From assembly GCF_000485595.1 (NCBI RefSeq), contig NW_014577253.1, forward strand, positions 262,860 through 326,859: 64,000 bases of DNA, in the 5' to 3' direction. The DNA is from Priapulus caudatus. Taxonomy: Eukaryota > Priapulida > Priapulimorpha > Priapulimorphida > Priapulidae. Made by a program: the position numbers and the translations under genes. The notes beneath the pieces were generated by a model. That model saw nothing but the letters and a program-made list of their open reading frames with translations. It was not told where the DNA came from and made no database searches. Shown piece by piece: positions 1 to 13,169 of the stretch. How positions within the stretch are numbered: position 1 is the stretch's first letter; each line of letters begins with the position of its first letter.

Positions 1-165
1 CGCACACACGCACGCACACCACACGCACGCACGCACGCACACACGTACGAACGCATACCACACGCACGCACACACGTATACCACCACACACACGCACGCA
101 CGCACGCACGCACGCATGCATGCACACCACCACACACACGCACGCACACACACACGTATATATAT
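1..165. repeat. CACG/CA microsatellite
   Basis: The window opens in an alternating purine-pyrimidine tract of CACG, CGCA and CA units, interrupted by CACCAC, and runs into a short TATA stretch. No coding signal is visible. Confidence 0.9.
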
Positions 166-2133
<1,968 letters not shown>

Positions 2134-2341
2134 TCAAGAGCATATAAAGAAGGAGAGCGTACAACGGTAAAATGCTGAAACCATGTTGCAGTATTAGTCG
2201 AATTAATAAACTTTCCCCGTGTTATTTTGACGATTCTTTGCAGTATTATTGATCAGCTATCCTACCTTGTTCATATAAAACAAACCGCATGTCCCTACGA
2301 TGCCCATACGCTAAGATAATGAGCGGTGAAAATCTGGTATT
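2134..2341 (+). mobile_element. Truncated copy of the TCAAGAGC-ended element
   Basis: About 205 bases almost identical to the left half of the element at 58004-58490. It starts with the same TCAAGAGCATATAAAGAAGG end and has only scattered substitutions. The match stops at the phrase GAAAATCTGGTAT, which is then partly duplicated. The right inverted repeat and second TSD are absent, so this is a 3'-truncated relic. Confidence 0.85.
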
Positions 2342-3067
2342 TTGAAAATCTGGTATCTGGTATGTACGCCCGTAAGAAATTTAAATGGGTGAAAAACCGT
2401 AAAACTTACGGACATTCCGTATAGGTTGACATGTATGAAACATGTTGACTTGTGAACTTTCAAATTTTCGTGATGATAAGCCTTAGAAAGTAGAGATAGC
2501 AAAACAAAGTCACATAATTTCAGGGACACGAGGTAGATGTATAGCATGATTATTTTCAATTTTATTAATTAAGAGCATATCCAGTGTTTACAACTGAGCA
2601 GAAAAAGCTGTAGGCCTGCAGGGCCTATAGCTCCTAAAAGCTGCAGGCCCGCAGCAAAGCTGTAGGCCCACCAATTTTGGAGCAAATTACAGTAATAAAA
2701 CAGCATATCATGTTCTTCCTTGTGTTTATTAGTCATTATCAATGTCCATAATCATAATCCCCAGGGTTCTCCAAGCTTTTTCATTATAGCCGGGAGCTGG
2801 CCGTGCTGCTCAGTGCTAGAGGGGGCTTGGCATGCTCCCCCCCAAAAATTTTTTAATTGTAGAAGCTCTGAGATGCAGTCTGGGACACTCTGTGTGTAAA
2901 TTTGAAGCACTGCATGTGGGGTGAAAATGTTTGTTTTGCATGGGCAAAGCCATCGGAAAATTCAAAATAATAATGGAATAAAAATACCAAAATGTAGGAG
3001 TGAACTTGCTGGTTTGCTGGTTCCAAATCGAGTTCACCTCTCATAAATCAGAAAACCTGACATATAC

Positions 3068-3242
3068 CAGTGTTGGAAATAGCAGCTGGTCCCATAGTCC
3101 CTAACTGGTAACTTTTCAGCGGGGCTGGCTACTTTTGGAGCAGGACTGGCTAATTTTCAAGAAAATTACTGTAGCTTATATTGCGGATTTAGAAATTTTT
3201 TAATCAGGACCGGATGGAATTTTTGTCTTATTTCCAACACTG
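3068..3242. mobile_element. hAT-like MITE (CAGTGTTGGAAATA ends)
   Basis: A 175-bp element with 14-bp terminal inverted repeats CAGTGTTGGAAATA / TATTTCCAACACTG. The left flank ends CATATAC and the right flank reads CATATATAC, consistent with a hAT-size duplication altered by one dinucleotide slip. CAGTG ends are typical of hAT elements. No ORF, so non-autonomous. Confidence 0.7.
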
Positions 3243-3776
3243 CATATATACATACCAACTATACTGGTACTGTAAATCTTCTTATATCATTTTACTCATT
3301 TGTATTATGTAGTTTTACTATCGACAGCTTTACAATACTGTTCTGGATCTGACTTACCATTTGCGTTTGGCTATGTCCACTGTTTGTATTTTGTTATTGT
3401 GGGCTCTACCCCTAGTGTTATGTACAAAAAATACAATGGCAGGAGTGGTCGGTAAGTGTACCAGTCTACTCTACCTCGTGTTAGACTGGGTTACCTGCCC
3501 CGTAATAATGCCGTTGGAAATTAATTCACGATTTAATTCACAATTAAGATTTCTTGATGAGCTAGAAAACATTTGGATTTTAAGTATGAAAATGAACATT
3601 ATTGTGCTAGCTAGCCTACACCAGTTGATTGGGATTGATTGTCAGTTCAGATGCAAAATATTAAAAGCAAATGGTTATACACCATAGATTAATTATTAAC
3701 ATGCGTAAGATAGCCGAGTCGGTTTAGAGTTAGTGGTAGGGTTAGGGTTAGTGTATTTCTACAGGTAACAGTTTCT

Positions 3777-3895
3777 CAGTGTTTCGAATTTTCGGTGATC
3801 AAATAGCTGTAGGATCAGCAGGCCTGTTTTATCAAGAAGCTGTAGGCCCAGCATCGAAACTGTCGGCGGCGGGCCGACGTGAATTTCGAACACTG
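3777..3895. mobile_element. Small hAT-like MITE (CAGTGTTTCGAA ends)
   Basis: A 119-bp element bounded by CAGTGTTTCGAA and TTCGAACACTG. The interior carries AGCTGTAGGCCCAGCA, which resembles sequence at 2600-2675, so a second eroded relative probably lies there. No clear TSD. Superfamily inferred from the ends only. Confidence 0.55.
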
Positions 3896-4447
3896 AGCAT
3901 ATCTATGTTCACACTATTATTGAGATCATGGAAACAGCAGCCATACGGGACCACAGTAACTAAGTATTAACTTTTTCTTCACAGATCATAACATTTTAGT
4001 CTTCAAAATTCTGATTACCCTAACATTTGTTAAAGCCACAATATACGCATCTACACGCTATTCTAGTTTAGAAGCAGGACAACTGTGAGTTAACATTCAT
4101 ATTTCAAACAAGGCAAGTCAAAGATGGCAATAGAATAGTTTTATTTGAGATATACAGAGTTATTCATCTAGATCTGCAGAGGTGATAGGTTTTTTGTATG
4201 GAAGGGTGTCAGGCTGTATTGACAATCAGTCGCACAGCCTCGTCGGGCTAGGTGGAATGGCTGATAACGAAGAGATTGGCTATGCTTATATAGCTTCTAG
4301 ATGTTCGCTTTTTGATATTCAGCACACAGGCTAGATTATGTCGCCACTACTTTTACATGATGGCTCACAAATCTTGCATGCATGAATGATTACTATGCAG
4401 ATAGCATACAAGGACTAAAACCTTCATAATTGGGTGTATAGTACCAG

Positions 4448-4746
4448 CAGGCCCGTAGCCAGCTTTATATTGGGGGGGGGAGGGGTTCGTTTTTAAATGT
4501 TGGCAATTTGTGAGGGCGGGAAGCGACCGAGCGAGGGAGCATAGCGACCGAGCCGGGGGAGGGTGTGTGTGTGTGGGGGGGGGGTCGTCCCCCCTCCCAC
4601 ACGTTGGAGATTTTGCAATTATTACACTAAAATGGAGCGATCTGGTGCATACTTGAGGTAAAATTATTGCAAATTTTGCTCTTTTTTTTGGCTCGAGCGG
4701 GGGGGGGGGCGTGCAAACCCCCGAACCCCCCCTGGCTACGGGCCTG
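4448..4746. mobile_element. Inverted-repeat element, CAGGCCCGTAGCCAG ends
   Basis: A 299-bp element with perfect 15-bp inverted ends CAGGCCCGTAGCCAG / CTGGCTACGGGCCTG and subterminal G/C runs. Flanking 7-mers GTACCAG and GTATCAG differ at one position and look like an aged TSD. The ends resemble hAT-type MITEs common in invertebrate and fish genomes. Non-coding. Confidence 0.7.
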
Positions 4747-5259
4747 GTATCAGTGCATGTTACTATGCTCTACAGACACCCCTATTTTGATCCCTGTAAG
4801 TTTTTTTGGTTCATGGATGTAAGCACTGACCACAATGCATTTTTCGCAAATGTGGACAGCTCTTATATCCTTGGGCCATTTTTTTTACACATTATGCATG
4901 CCATATGATCTTATTAAAGCCCACCATGTAGGAATTGGAATCTCAAAAGTAAGCTTGACTTAATTGGGATAGGATTATATCCAAGGCAATAATAAGTAAT
5001 AAATACTAGTATATTTACCCACCACACTAATAAATGGCACTACACTGTTCTTACAGAATGTATTACATAACCTATATTATAGATCAAAACTGGAATGGCT
5101 CAGGGATAGAGAAGATGTCAAGTCCTATCTTATCAACTAACATCATCCTATCCAATCACCGTACTGGACATCATCTCTATCCTTGAACCGGTGTGGTAAT
5201 CAATGTAGTTTCAGTTCGCTTATGCTGTATCATGTATGAACGGCACTGAAGTTCGACAT

Positions 5260-5514
5260 AAATCCACTTTAGCCTTTAAGCACCTTAGGCTTAGGTATCA
5301 CGAAGTGATGCACAGATTTCTGTGTATCATCAACGGATGCACAGACTTTCCGTATATCAAGGAATGATGCAAAAACCCTAACCCTAACACACTTCGGGGT
5401 TAGGGTTAGGGTTTTTGCATCATTCCTTGATATACGGAAAGTCTGTGCATCAGTTGATGATACACAGAATTCTGTACATCACTTCATGATACCTAAGGTG
5501 CCTAAAGTGGATTT
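5260..5514. mobile_element. Foldback element with CCCTAA repeats at the hairpin tip
   Basis: Two arms of about 120 bases are close reverse complements, separated by only about ten bases (around ACACTTCGG). Immediately beside the loop the arms carry CCCTAACCCTAAC and its complement, so telomere-type repeats form the tip of the potential hairpin. Imperfect direct repeats containing CTGAAGTTC lie outside both ends (about 5244 and 5519) and may be a target duplication. No ORF. Confidence 0.8.
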
Positions 5515-5703
5515 GCACCCTGAAGTTCAAAGACCAACACATGTTCCAATGACAACAGCAATAGGAGTGAATCTAGCAAACATTGAAACAAGAGAAGCGC
5601 TCGTCACTATTTCAAAGTAATTTTTAAAAACTGTTACTGTTAGTGTAAATTCAACATTACTGTCATTAGTGATTAGAGAATAACTGCTGATCAACGAATG
5701 ATA

Positions 5704-5937
5704 CGCAAGAGGTTGAAAGCTTGCTTCGTCGCTCGTTCATGAGTGAGTGACGTCACGTCCATACGAACTCAAACTCCTGTTTTAAGGTGCATTATGACCC
5801 TAACCCTAACCCTAATCCTAACTCTAAAAAATAACACTAACCCTATTAAAAACAAAATTAATTAAATTTTGTACAGCCGAAACTGTGACGTCTGTCAGAC
5901 GTATGTGAGCGACGAAACAAGCTTTCAACCTTTTGCG
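5704..5937. mobile_element. Inverted-repeat element with CGCAARAGG ends and 7-8 bp TSD
   Basis: A 234-bp element with about 36-bp inverted repeats, starting CGCAAGAGGTTGAAAGCTTG and ending in the complement of CGCAAAAGGTTGAAAGCTTG. AATGATA flanks both sides exactly (5697-5703 and 5938-5944). The loop contains CCCTAACCCTAACCCTAA. Non-autonomous. Superfamily not assigned. Confidence 0.8.
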
Positions 5938-6524
5938 AATGATAGGCCTACACACTAATGACTAATGTCACTATGTCCAAGACTATGCCTATCTATGGCT
6001 ATGCCATGGTTCACGGAATCAACTTGGGCCCAGATTAGAGTAGGACTTTATGCTTTGCGTACTTACCAGCTGAACGACACAAATTCCTATTAAAATGCGT
6101 CGACCAGAGCAGCAAGTCTTCCCTGCCATCTTATTGGAAGTAGCTAGATTCATGTACTAACACGAAACACTACAAATTAACTCATTGCATCTCTCTCCTC
6201 TGCAAATCGGTACTTTCTCTGTTTTTGCTACATGCCGTTTAACACAGCTAGCACGCATATTATGCGCAACCACGAAATAGGTCACCAGTTTTGAATTACT
6301 TTGAATTACACTAACCATTACCATTATATTATTAAATATTCAAAATTTGCTGCATAAATGATAAACACTCTTGTAGTTATTATCATTTGAATTGCTCACA
6401 AATGCAATGGAACAGGAGTTAAGCGAATTAATATATAAATATAGTGCAACATAACACATGAGCATCCAATTTTGCCCACCCCAATATAGACTGGTACCCG
6501 GTCCCACCTATCGGCTTAGTATCA

Positions 6525-6607
6525 CCAGAGCATATAAATCAACTTAAATTAAATACTTTGCATTTAAATAAAATACTTATATAAAGTAGTTGATATAAGT
6601 GCTCTGG
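6525..6607. mobile_element. 83-bp MITE with 5-bp TSD TATCA
   Basis: Inverted ends CCAGAGC / GCTCTGG are flanked by exact 5-bp direct repeats TATCA (6520-6524 and 6608-6612). The following bases CATATAAATCAACTT pair with AAGTAGTTGATATAAGTG. It shares the AGAGCATATAAA phrase with the TCAAGAGC family, so it may be a variant branch. Confidence 0.75.
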
Positions 6608-6658
6608 TATCACCATCGAATAATCGAGGTGGGAGCGAGTACCCGTCTAACCTCAATA

Positions 6659-9084
6659 GGGTGTTGCTATCCCCCGGGCGTGGAGTGAGAGTCACGTGAT
6701 ACAGTTGACGTATACTTCAAAACTTAACAGTAACGGTAACGCTGACTCCAACACCTACAACACTAACCCTAACACTAAATACCTATATATCTCATCGCTA
6801 TATATAAGGGGTGTGATCCACAAAAATAATCTATGGTGTGGGTACAGATATCATGGTGCAAAAACTCTAACGCTGCCCCTAACCCTAACCCAGTGCCGGA
6901 ATAACCATTAAGCAGACTAAGCACGGCATTGGTGCTTAGGGCACCAGGGCCAAAGGGGGCACCACAAAGTTGGGAAAAGGGTGAAAAGACAAAAAAAAGA
7001 AAAAAGATTTGTACTTCCCAGGTGTACCACAAGGGGCCCCCCAACAATACAAATACAATACACAAGGGCCCTTAATTCCACCCAACAGGTGCTATATTCC
7101 CAAATTATCAAAAGTGAAAGTACTCAAAGATCTGCTCAGACACTCATATGATGCTTATCCAGATGATATGAACAAAACACTTTGTCTACCAGAGCTTTCA
7201 GCAGTTCCATTCATCATGTCTTCATAGTTAACAACAACCAAAGAAACATCTTCATACCACTATGAACTTTCCAAAACACAATTACAGAATGACAAAACTA
7301 GAGAGTAGCATGCCTTTCCCAAATGTGAAATTGCCTTAAGAATATTTTTAACATTAAATGGTCACCAAACGTGCACAAACAGAGAGTCTTTCTCACAACT
7401 TAAAACGTGTAAAAAACCCAAAATAGATGCTTACGTACAGAATGAAGTGGTACCTGCATGTACGCTCAAAAGGCGCTCAAAATACCATCTCCGAGCGATC
7501 TACATTTGGAAAATTTCTGGGGGAGGACCCATACCCCCCGCCTGTTGGATCACACCCTCTCTGAAATCCTACATAAATATTGTGTACTTGCCTGCAACCT
7601 GCATTGTATATCTGCAGCAGGTCACAACTAAAAATGACTGAGTCCGTGGAAAGGAGGGGGGCACAAGATTGGCAGTGTTTAGGGCACAGTGAGCCTTAAT
7701 CCGCCATTGCCCTAAACCCTAACCTAACCCTGACCTGGACCCTAACCCTAACGTGCACGGAAAACCCTGACTTTGAACCGCTAACCTAACCCTAACCTAA
7801 TACTAATACTAAATTAATACTAAATACTAATACTAATAATATTAACCTAATACTAGCTGCCACACGTTGTATCTGTATCTTGTAATCTCTGGTGGTCCGT
7901 CTTCTGTATTTCAACAAAGCACATGATTCTCTTGAATGTGCGGGAAATCCTGTAGATATAGAAAGTTCTGTCTACACACGTTCATAATTAATTAATCTAT
8001 AATTGATAATGACCTTTCTAACATATTTCTAGTGCTGGTTTATATTTTTGGGTCATCCACTTCCAATCTTCTACCCGATTCCCCCTTTATTATACTCCTC
8101 ATATGTAATTACACGAGTATAAATCGTTCCAAATTTCTTTTTCTTTGTCCGTCACACAAATCATACTTTCGTTACTGTAGTTATTTTAAATATACAACTT
8201 TTTAAAGTTAAATCATGCACGTCTTAAACCTAAACACAAGGCATGCATCATCAAATGACAGTTTTTTCATATATGGCTTCAATACATAGCTTTCGATATT
8301 TAATCATTTCATTTGTTGTTTCTCACGCAGACCTATTGTAATCTTCATATTACTGTTTTATAAAATTAGTCTCCTTTTCACATATTTTTTCATTCTTTCT
8401 TATGTTACGAACCAATAGTCATAAAGTGACATACTTATGTCGATACTCTTCAAGATTTCTAAAACCTCATTTGCCAAATTACTTCCAATTTCTTTAATTT
8501 GTCCTAAAAATACTCTTTTCATTAATCTATCGTTTTCTAACTTAATAATATATTGCAATAACATTAACTTTTTATAACTTATTCTATCTTTTATTGGAAT
8601 TATTCCCATTTCTATTCTTAGAGCCTCTAGTGGGGTTTTGCTGTGTGCTTGGAGTATTCTTCTTAAACATTCATTTTGGAAATTCTCTACCATTTTTTCC
8701 TCTTCTTTAGTGAGATTGGTCCAAGTTTCGCTATTATTTAGTAGTGACAGCACTACAGTGCATTCGTAAAGTTTAACCCGTGCTTCCATTGCATAATTTC
8801 CAAAATTTTGTTGATTAGCCATATTTATGACTTCACTCATCATAAATCGACCTTTATTTGTTCTGTGTTTTATCATTTCTTTATATCCTCCTTTTTCACG
8901 TAAAAAATCTCGCCTAAGTATGTATATTCCCTACATCCTTTTATCATTTGATCTCCGAGAGGAATCTGTTTTCCTTTGCTGCTTGGTCCTCCAAATTTTA
9001 TTTCCAATATATTTGTCTTCTTCATATTAAATTGTAGTAATTCACGTTGCGGTAGCACTCCACGCCCGGGGGATAGCAACACCC
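6659..9084. mobile_element. Long copy of the GGGTGTTGCTATCCCCC family
   Basis: The left end reads GGGTGTTGCTATCCCCCGGG and the right end is its complement, preceded by CACGTTGCGGTAGCACTCC as in the other copies at 13170 and 57883. The left part shares the family's internal sequence (ATAATCTATGGTGTGGG..., then CCCTAA repeats). The rest is foreign: 6930-7680 is unidentified, more CCCTAA tracts lie at 7705-7800, and a LINE fragment occupies 8400-9040. Flanks are ACCTCAATA and GTTCCAATA, only partly matching, so this is a composite or rearranged copy. Confidence 0.65.
8400..9040 (-). pseudogene. LINE reverse-transcriptase C-terminal fragment (broken)
   Basis: Two overlapping frames on the minus strand together read like the region downstream of the catalytic motif of a non-LTR retrotransposon reverse transcriptase. 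The first (about 9040-8876) has NILEIKFGG, GDQMIKG and YTYLGEIF. The second (8876-8400) has RVKLYECTVVLSLL, SETWTNL, CLRRILQ and EALRIEMGIIPIKDRISYKK. This order is typical of the thumb and connection segments of these proteins. The frame breaks near 8876, and the endonuclease and palm are missing, so it is a dead 5'-truncated copy. Its upstream end abuts the right terminus of the element ending at 9084. The LINE clade cannot be named from this tail. Confidence 0.8.
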
Positions 9085-9093
9085 GTTCCAATA

Positions 9094-9498
9094 GGGGGTG
9101 TTTATATTCAAGCCGGTACGGAGATTATGGTACGCATACATTTGCTAATATATTGACTAATCGTGCGTCAATAAACACAATATTCACAGAGAGTATAGCT
9201 AAGACATGTGTCTATAGGTATCTAGAATATATTATGCAAATTGTCTCCCGTACCGGCTTGAATCTGTGAATATTGAGTTTATTGACGCACGATTAGTCAA
9301 TATATTAGCAAATGCCAAATATATGCGCGCGGAAGTGAATTACAGATGATTAAATTTCTATAATTATAGATACCTATAGACACGTGTCTTAGCTATACTC
9401 TCTGTGAATATTGAGTTTATTGACGGACGATTAGTCAATATATTAGCAAATATATGCGTACCGTAATTTCCCGTACCGGCATGAATATAGACACCCCC
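9094..9498. mobile_element. 405-bp inverted-repeat element with 9-bp TSD
   Basis: Arms of about 125 bases start GGGGGTGTTTATATTCAAGC and are mirrored at the right end. Flanking 9-mers GTTCCAATA (9085-9093) and GTCCCAATA (9499-9507) differ by one base. The centre holds a further inverted copy of the TTTATTGACGCACGATTAGT segment. It inserted directly against the end of the previous element, so the two share the intervening 9-mer. No ORF. Confidence 0.85.
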
Positions 9499-10431
9499 GT
9501 CCCAATATGTTGGTCGATGTCTGCCGTTATGGCATGCTTCCCATAATTCAAACCCGAGGGATATCCAATAAGCTATTTCACCCTTTTCCTACACATTCTT
9601 TTGCAGATTTCTTCCAGCTAGGGAGATAACCTAATAATAACAAAGTCATAACAAATGAGTTGGAAGTCGATTGGATGACATGTGAAACAGTTTTGATTGA
9701 TGAATCTCCGTCCATGCGGATTGGATGATGAAGCTCCATCGAGATTTTCTAAACGCAGAGTATCCACTTCCGCTATTTTACCGTACAGTACTTCTGATTG
9801 GCTAGTATATTTATGTATGGGTATATATGTATGTTTATATATTATGAATGTGTTCATGAGGTTTCGTATTGGAATAGTGATTCACGGAAAATAGCTTCTA
9901 TAATCAAACGGGGCTACAAAGGTGTAGAAATAAACGGGATTTGAACCTAAAAGTTTTCTAGATAGCTAAACCTTATGGGATTCAAACGTAATGTTGATGA
10001 CGTCATAAATATACTAGCCAATCAAATGTAGTGTACAATAAAATAGCGGAAGTGGATACTCTGCCGTATACGGTTAAATATCTACTGCCTTTTCTAAATG
10101 GCCTTGTCTGTGACACTGTCAACTTTCTGATGGTGATGCTTAACCATTTAAAAGATTAATGAATGTAAAAAAACGGGAAACTGGTATCCCATCCCTTTTC
10201 CGTTGTGATGGTATTTCCTGTGATTATCCCGCATCGAAACATGTTTGTTGAGTGATCAATGATAGAATGTAGTCGTTTTTGTAGATATTTTTTTCTTCAT
10301 ATTGTATAGCACTATTTTGTGCTGTATCACTCAGAAATTCTATTATTTTAACTACTCTACACTATTGCATCTATCAGATTTTTTCTCTGTGAAAAACTGT
10401 CTTCAGTAGGCCTACATGTATTTGTATTTGA

Positions 10432-10802
10432 ATAAGTCAGTTCGTAGTTACAGTTGGAGCATGCGCAAACTTTGCCACGAATTCTTCCGGGTCAGGTCAT
10501 TTGTGACAAAATATTTCGTATTTCGACCGTACAGTACACATACGCATGCATCTGTGTCGTTGTAATGCTACAGTCTTTTCGTGTGCACGTAGACGTGCGT
10601 GCGTGCGTGCGTGTGTGTGCACGTACACATGCGTGTGTGTGCACGTACACATGCGTGCGTGTACACGTACACAAAATACATGTACATATACGTACTGAAC
10701 CGAGAGCGCACGCCACACTCGAGTTTTAATCGATTTTTGTCACAAATGACCCGGTGACCTGTGACGTGACACAACTCCTTGGCTAACTACGAACTGGCTT
10801 AT
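10432..10802. mobile_element. Two-tier inverted-repeat element with alternating-purine core
   Basis: Outer inverted repeats ATAAGTCAGTTCGTAGTTA / TAACTACGAACTGGCTTAT and inner ones GGTCATTTGTGACAAAA / TTTTTGTCACAAATGACC enclose a GTGCACGTACAC-type tract (10572-10682) prone to left-handed DNA. No convincing TSD. ORFs in the core are repeat artefacts. Confidence 0.75.
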
Positions 10803-10820
10803 TGTACATGTAATAAAGAT

Positions 10821-10821
<1 letters not shown>

Positions 10822-10853
<32 letters not shown>
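10822..10853 (+). repeat. (AAT)n microsatellite
   Basis: About ten TAA/AAT units, just to the right of the element at 10432-10802. Confidence 0.9.
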
Positions 10854-12263
10854 GTTCTGAGGTTGTTTTGGCTCAACTTGATTGGCATCCTCTTCGATTC
10901 CACATTCTCCATGCTAAACTTAATTAACCTTTCATAAAAATTTTGAGACTCAGATGAAGATTGGTATTCACTTTTGCTTGGTGAAGTCTGTTCATAACAC
11001 TCAATCATCTGAGCAGGATCATTGCTTTCGACACGTGCCATCTTCAAAGGATCACTTTAAGTGTAGCTTTAAATTCTTTGTTTCTGTTATTCCGTATTTG
11101 ATTCCTTAATTTTTTCTCTTCTTATTTAGTTAATTTCAAATTCGATGCTTTTTCTAATGCGATCTGCAGTGTTAATCTGTCTAGTTGATCAACTTTAATT
11201 GTCTTTTTCTGTCTTCTATATAATCTCTTGGACGTTAAATACTAATATTTATGAGGTTATAAGGTAAACGAATGTTGCACCGTTTCTTATTAAGAATAAG
11301 GATGACTATATTATCATATGGCACCCCTGCAATGCTTTCGAGCATATAGCAGCTACACGTACGATACCTAGCCCGTCAAGGACCATTACAACACAACAAA
11401 ACAATCACGTACGCGTATAAAATCTGAAGCCAAATAACTATATATAGTCATGATTAATGCAAAAAAATATGACAAATACAAGTATTGCAGGTGTTTACAA
11501 TTTCCATCATATTGCCTACAACCCGTGGCTATAGTGCAAACCTTCCTTTGTCGAAATCAGGGCGTTTTAAATTAATTATATGAAGTTGCACACAAGTGTA
11601 GTGGTGGGCATACAGTTCCAAATATCACTAGTTTAATTACTATATGTACTCCACCCCAACCCAAGTTACTGTCACGAACTCTATATCACCGATGTAGGCC
11701 ACAGACCGGAAATATTGATAACATAAAATCACTTTATTTTAACACATAACTTGATCTTGCGTTTATTGAAAGGCTCATTCAAAGTTACATATATATATAA
11801 TATGCACTGTGAGCTCAGCTACTACTGCATTTTTTTCTCACAATGTCAAATTGCAATTTGTTTTACTTGTGGCACTTTTGTGACATATTTTTATATATTT
11901 CTGTGCATTTTAGTTGCATTAATGGTTCTATTATGCATATATTTATCACTGTTCACCAGTCTATCACTTGCCTTGTTTGATTTCCGTGTGCTGTACGCAT
12001 ATATTGCTCGTAAACTATGGTACTGTCTTTCTCAGTAAGAAATTCTGATTAATCTATAGTATAGATTAGCATCTCAGTGTGAATATGTTTTAGGATGCAT
12101 GTTGTTGAACAGTTGTTCCTGTATGTATATGTCAGTTGCCTATATCAGTTGCTTGGTGGAACTTTGCAAAGTCTTAAATTCATATTGTGTTTTAGGTAAG
12201 TAAGCAAACATTTGAAATCTATAGAACATGCCTTTGGGGCACTTTAGCTGTCCCTGGTGTTGT
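10854..12263. other. No recognisable gene
   Basis: AT-rich intergenic sequence. The ORF at 11751-12038 (+) is hydrophobic and Cys/Tyr-rich with no recognisable family and no supporting splice context, and looks like chance. No paired repeats noticed. Confidence 0.55.
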
Positions 12264-12271
12264 CACGTGTC

Positions 12272-12766
12272 CAAGGGCGTCAACAGCTTCTCAAAAGTGT
12301 GGGAGGGGGGACATTTTGAGGGAGCAGAGCAACCGAGCGGGGGGAGGGTAAAGACTTTTTCATTTTTATGCATTTTAATGCATTGTAGAGTAAACATCCA
12401 GCAAAGTTTATGATGCTGCAAAATTAGTAGTTTATACAGAAAATACAGAAATTTACTTTAGACGCTCTGTGGTGTGATCTGAGGCATTTTCCAACCATAC
12501 TCATTCATTCTTTTAAAGCATACACCTTTTCAAGATTACTCTCATTTTTGAAAAAAAAACTTTTCTCTGTAAGTAACTCTTAACTTTGTAATAAGGAAAA
12601 TTCTTACCTCAGAACTTGCCAAAAATCTGCCTATGATGGTCTTCTGATCTGATAAAATCCCAGATCTCAAAAAAGTGGGGGGGGGACAAATGATATGATG
12701 TCCCCCCCACTTTTGAAATTAGGGGGGGGGCATGTCTCCCCTGTCCCTCGCCTGTTGACGCCCTTG
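12272..12766. mobile_element. hAT-type MITE with 8-bp TSD CACGTGTC
   Basis: A 495-bp element with inverted ends CAAGGGCGTCAACAG / CTGTTGACGCCCTTG and perfect 8-bp duplications CACGTGTC (12264-12271 and 12767-12774). The 8-bp duplication is diagnostic of hAT-class integration. Subterminal G-runs resemble those of the 4448-4746 element. No transposase, so non-autonomous. Confidence 0.9.
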
Positions 12767-12939
12767 CACGTGTCACTTGTTGTGTATCGCGTTCTTGTTA
12801 TTATTTATGCCACTGATGGTGAGGTGCCAAAAAACTCTGTTAATATCTAAACTCTGTTTCACTCTATGTTGATATGTCCATAACCAATGTACCCTCAGTA
12901 AATAACACAGAAAAAATAAAAAAGAGATAAAGGACATAC

Positions 12940-13036
12940 ACTCGCTCACGCACGCTCACGCGCACGCACACGCACACGCGCACGCACACGCACACATACA
13001 CGAGCGTGCGCGCACGCAAGCACGCTTGCACGCACG

Positions 13037-13085
<49 letters not shown>
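12940..13085. repeat. CACG then (CA)n microsatellite
   Basis: Mixed CACG/CGCA units grade into a pure CA run of about 45 bases. Confidence 0.9.
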
Positions 13086-13087
<2 letters not shown>

Positions 13088-13169
13088 GCTAGCCAGACTA
13101 AGAACCAATTTTTAGTCTATGATAGTAGTACCAGTGGTACCGACATAATATGGCTACAGAAAATTACGA

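Noticed and set aside
1-165. CRISPR-like array at the window start
   Set aside because: Simple CACG/CA microsatellite without spacers; eukaryotic context.
3361-3687. 108-codon ORF starting with a signal-peptide-like stretch
   Set aside because: A hydrophobic start alone is weak evidence in AT-rich DNA; the rest has no family features.
9935-9985. Possible tRNA on the minus strand (GGTTCAAATCCC B box)
   Set aside because: No acceptable A box at the right spacing and no cloverleaf; probably chance.
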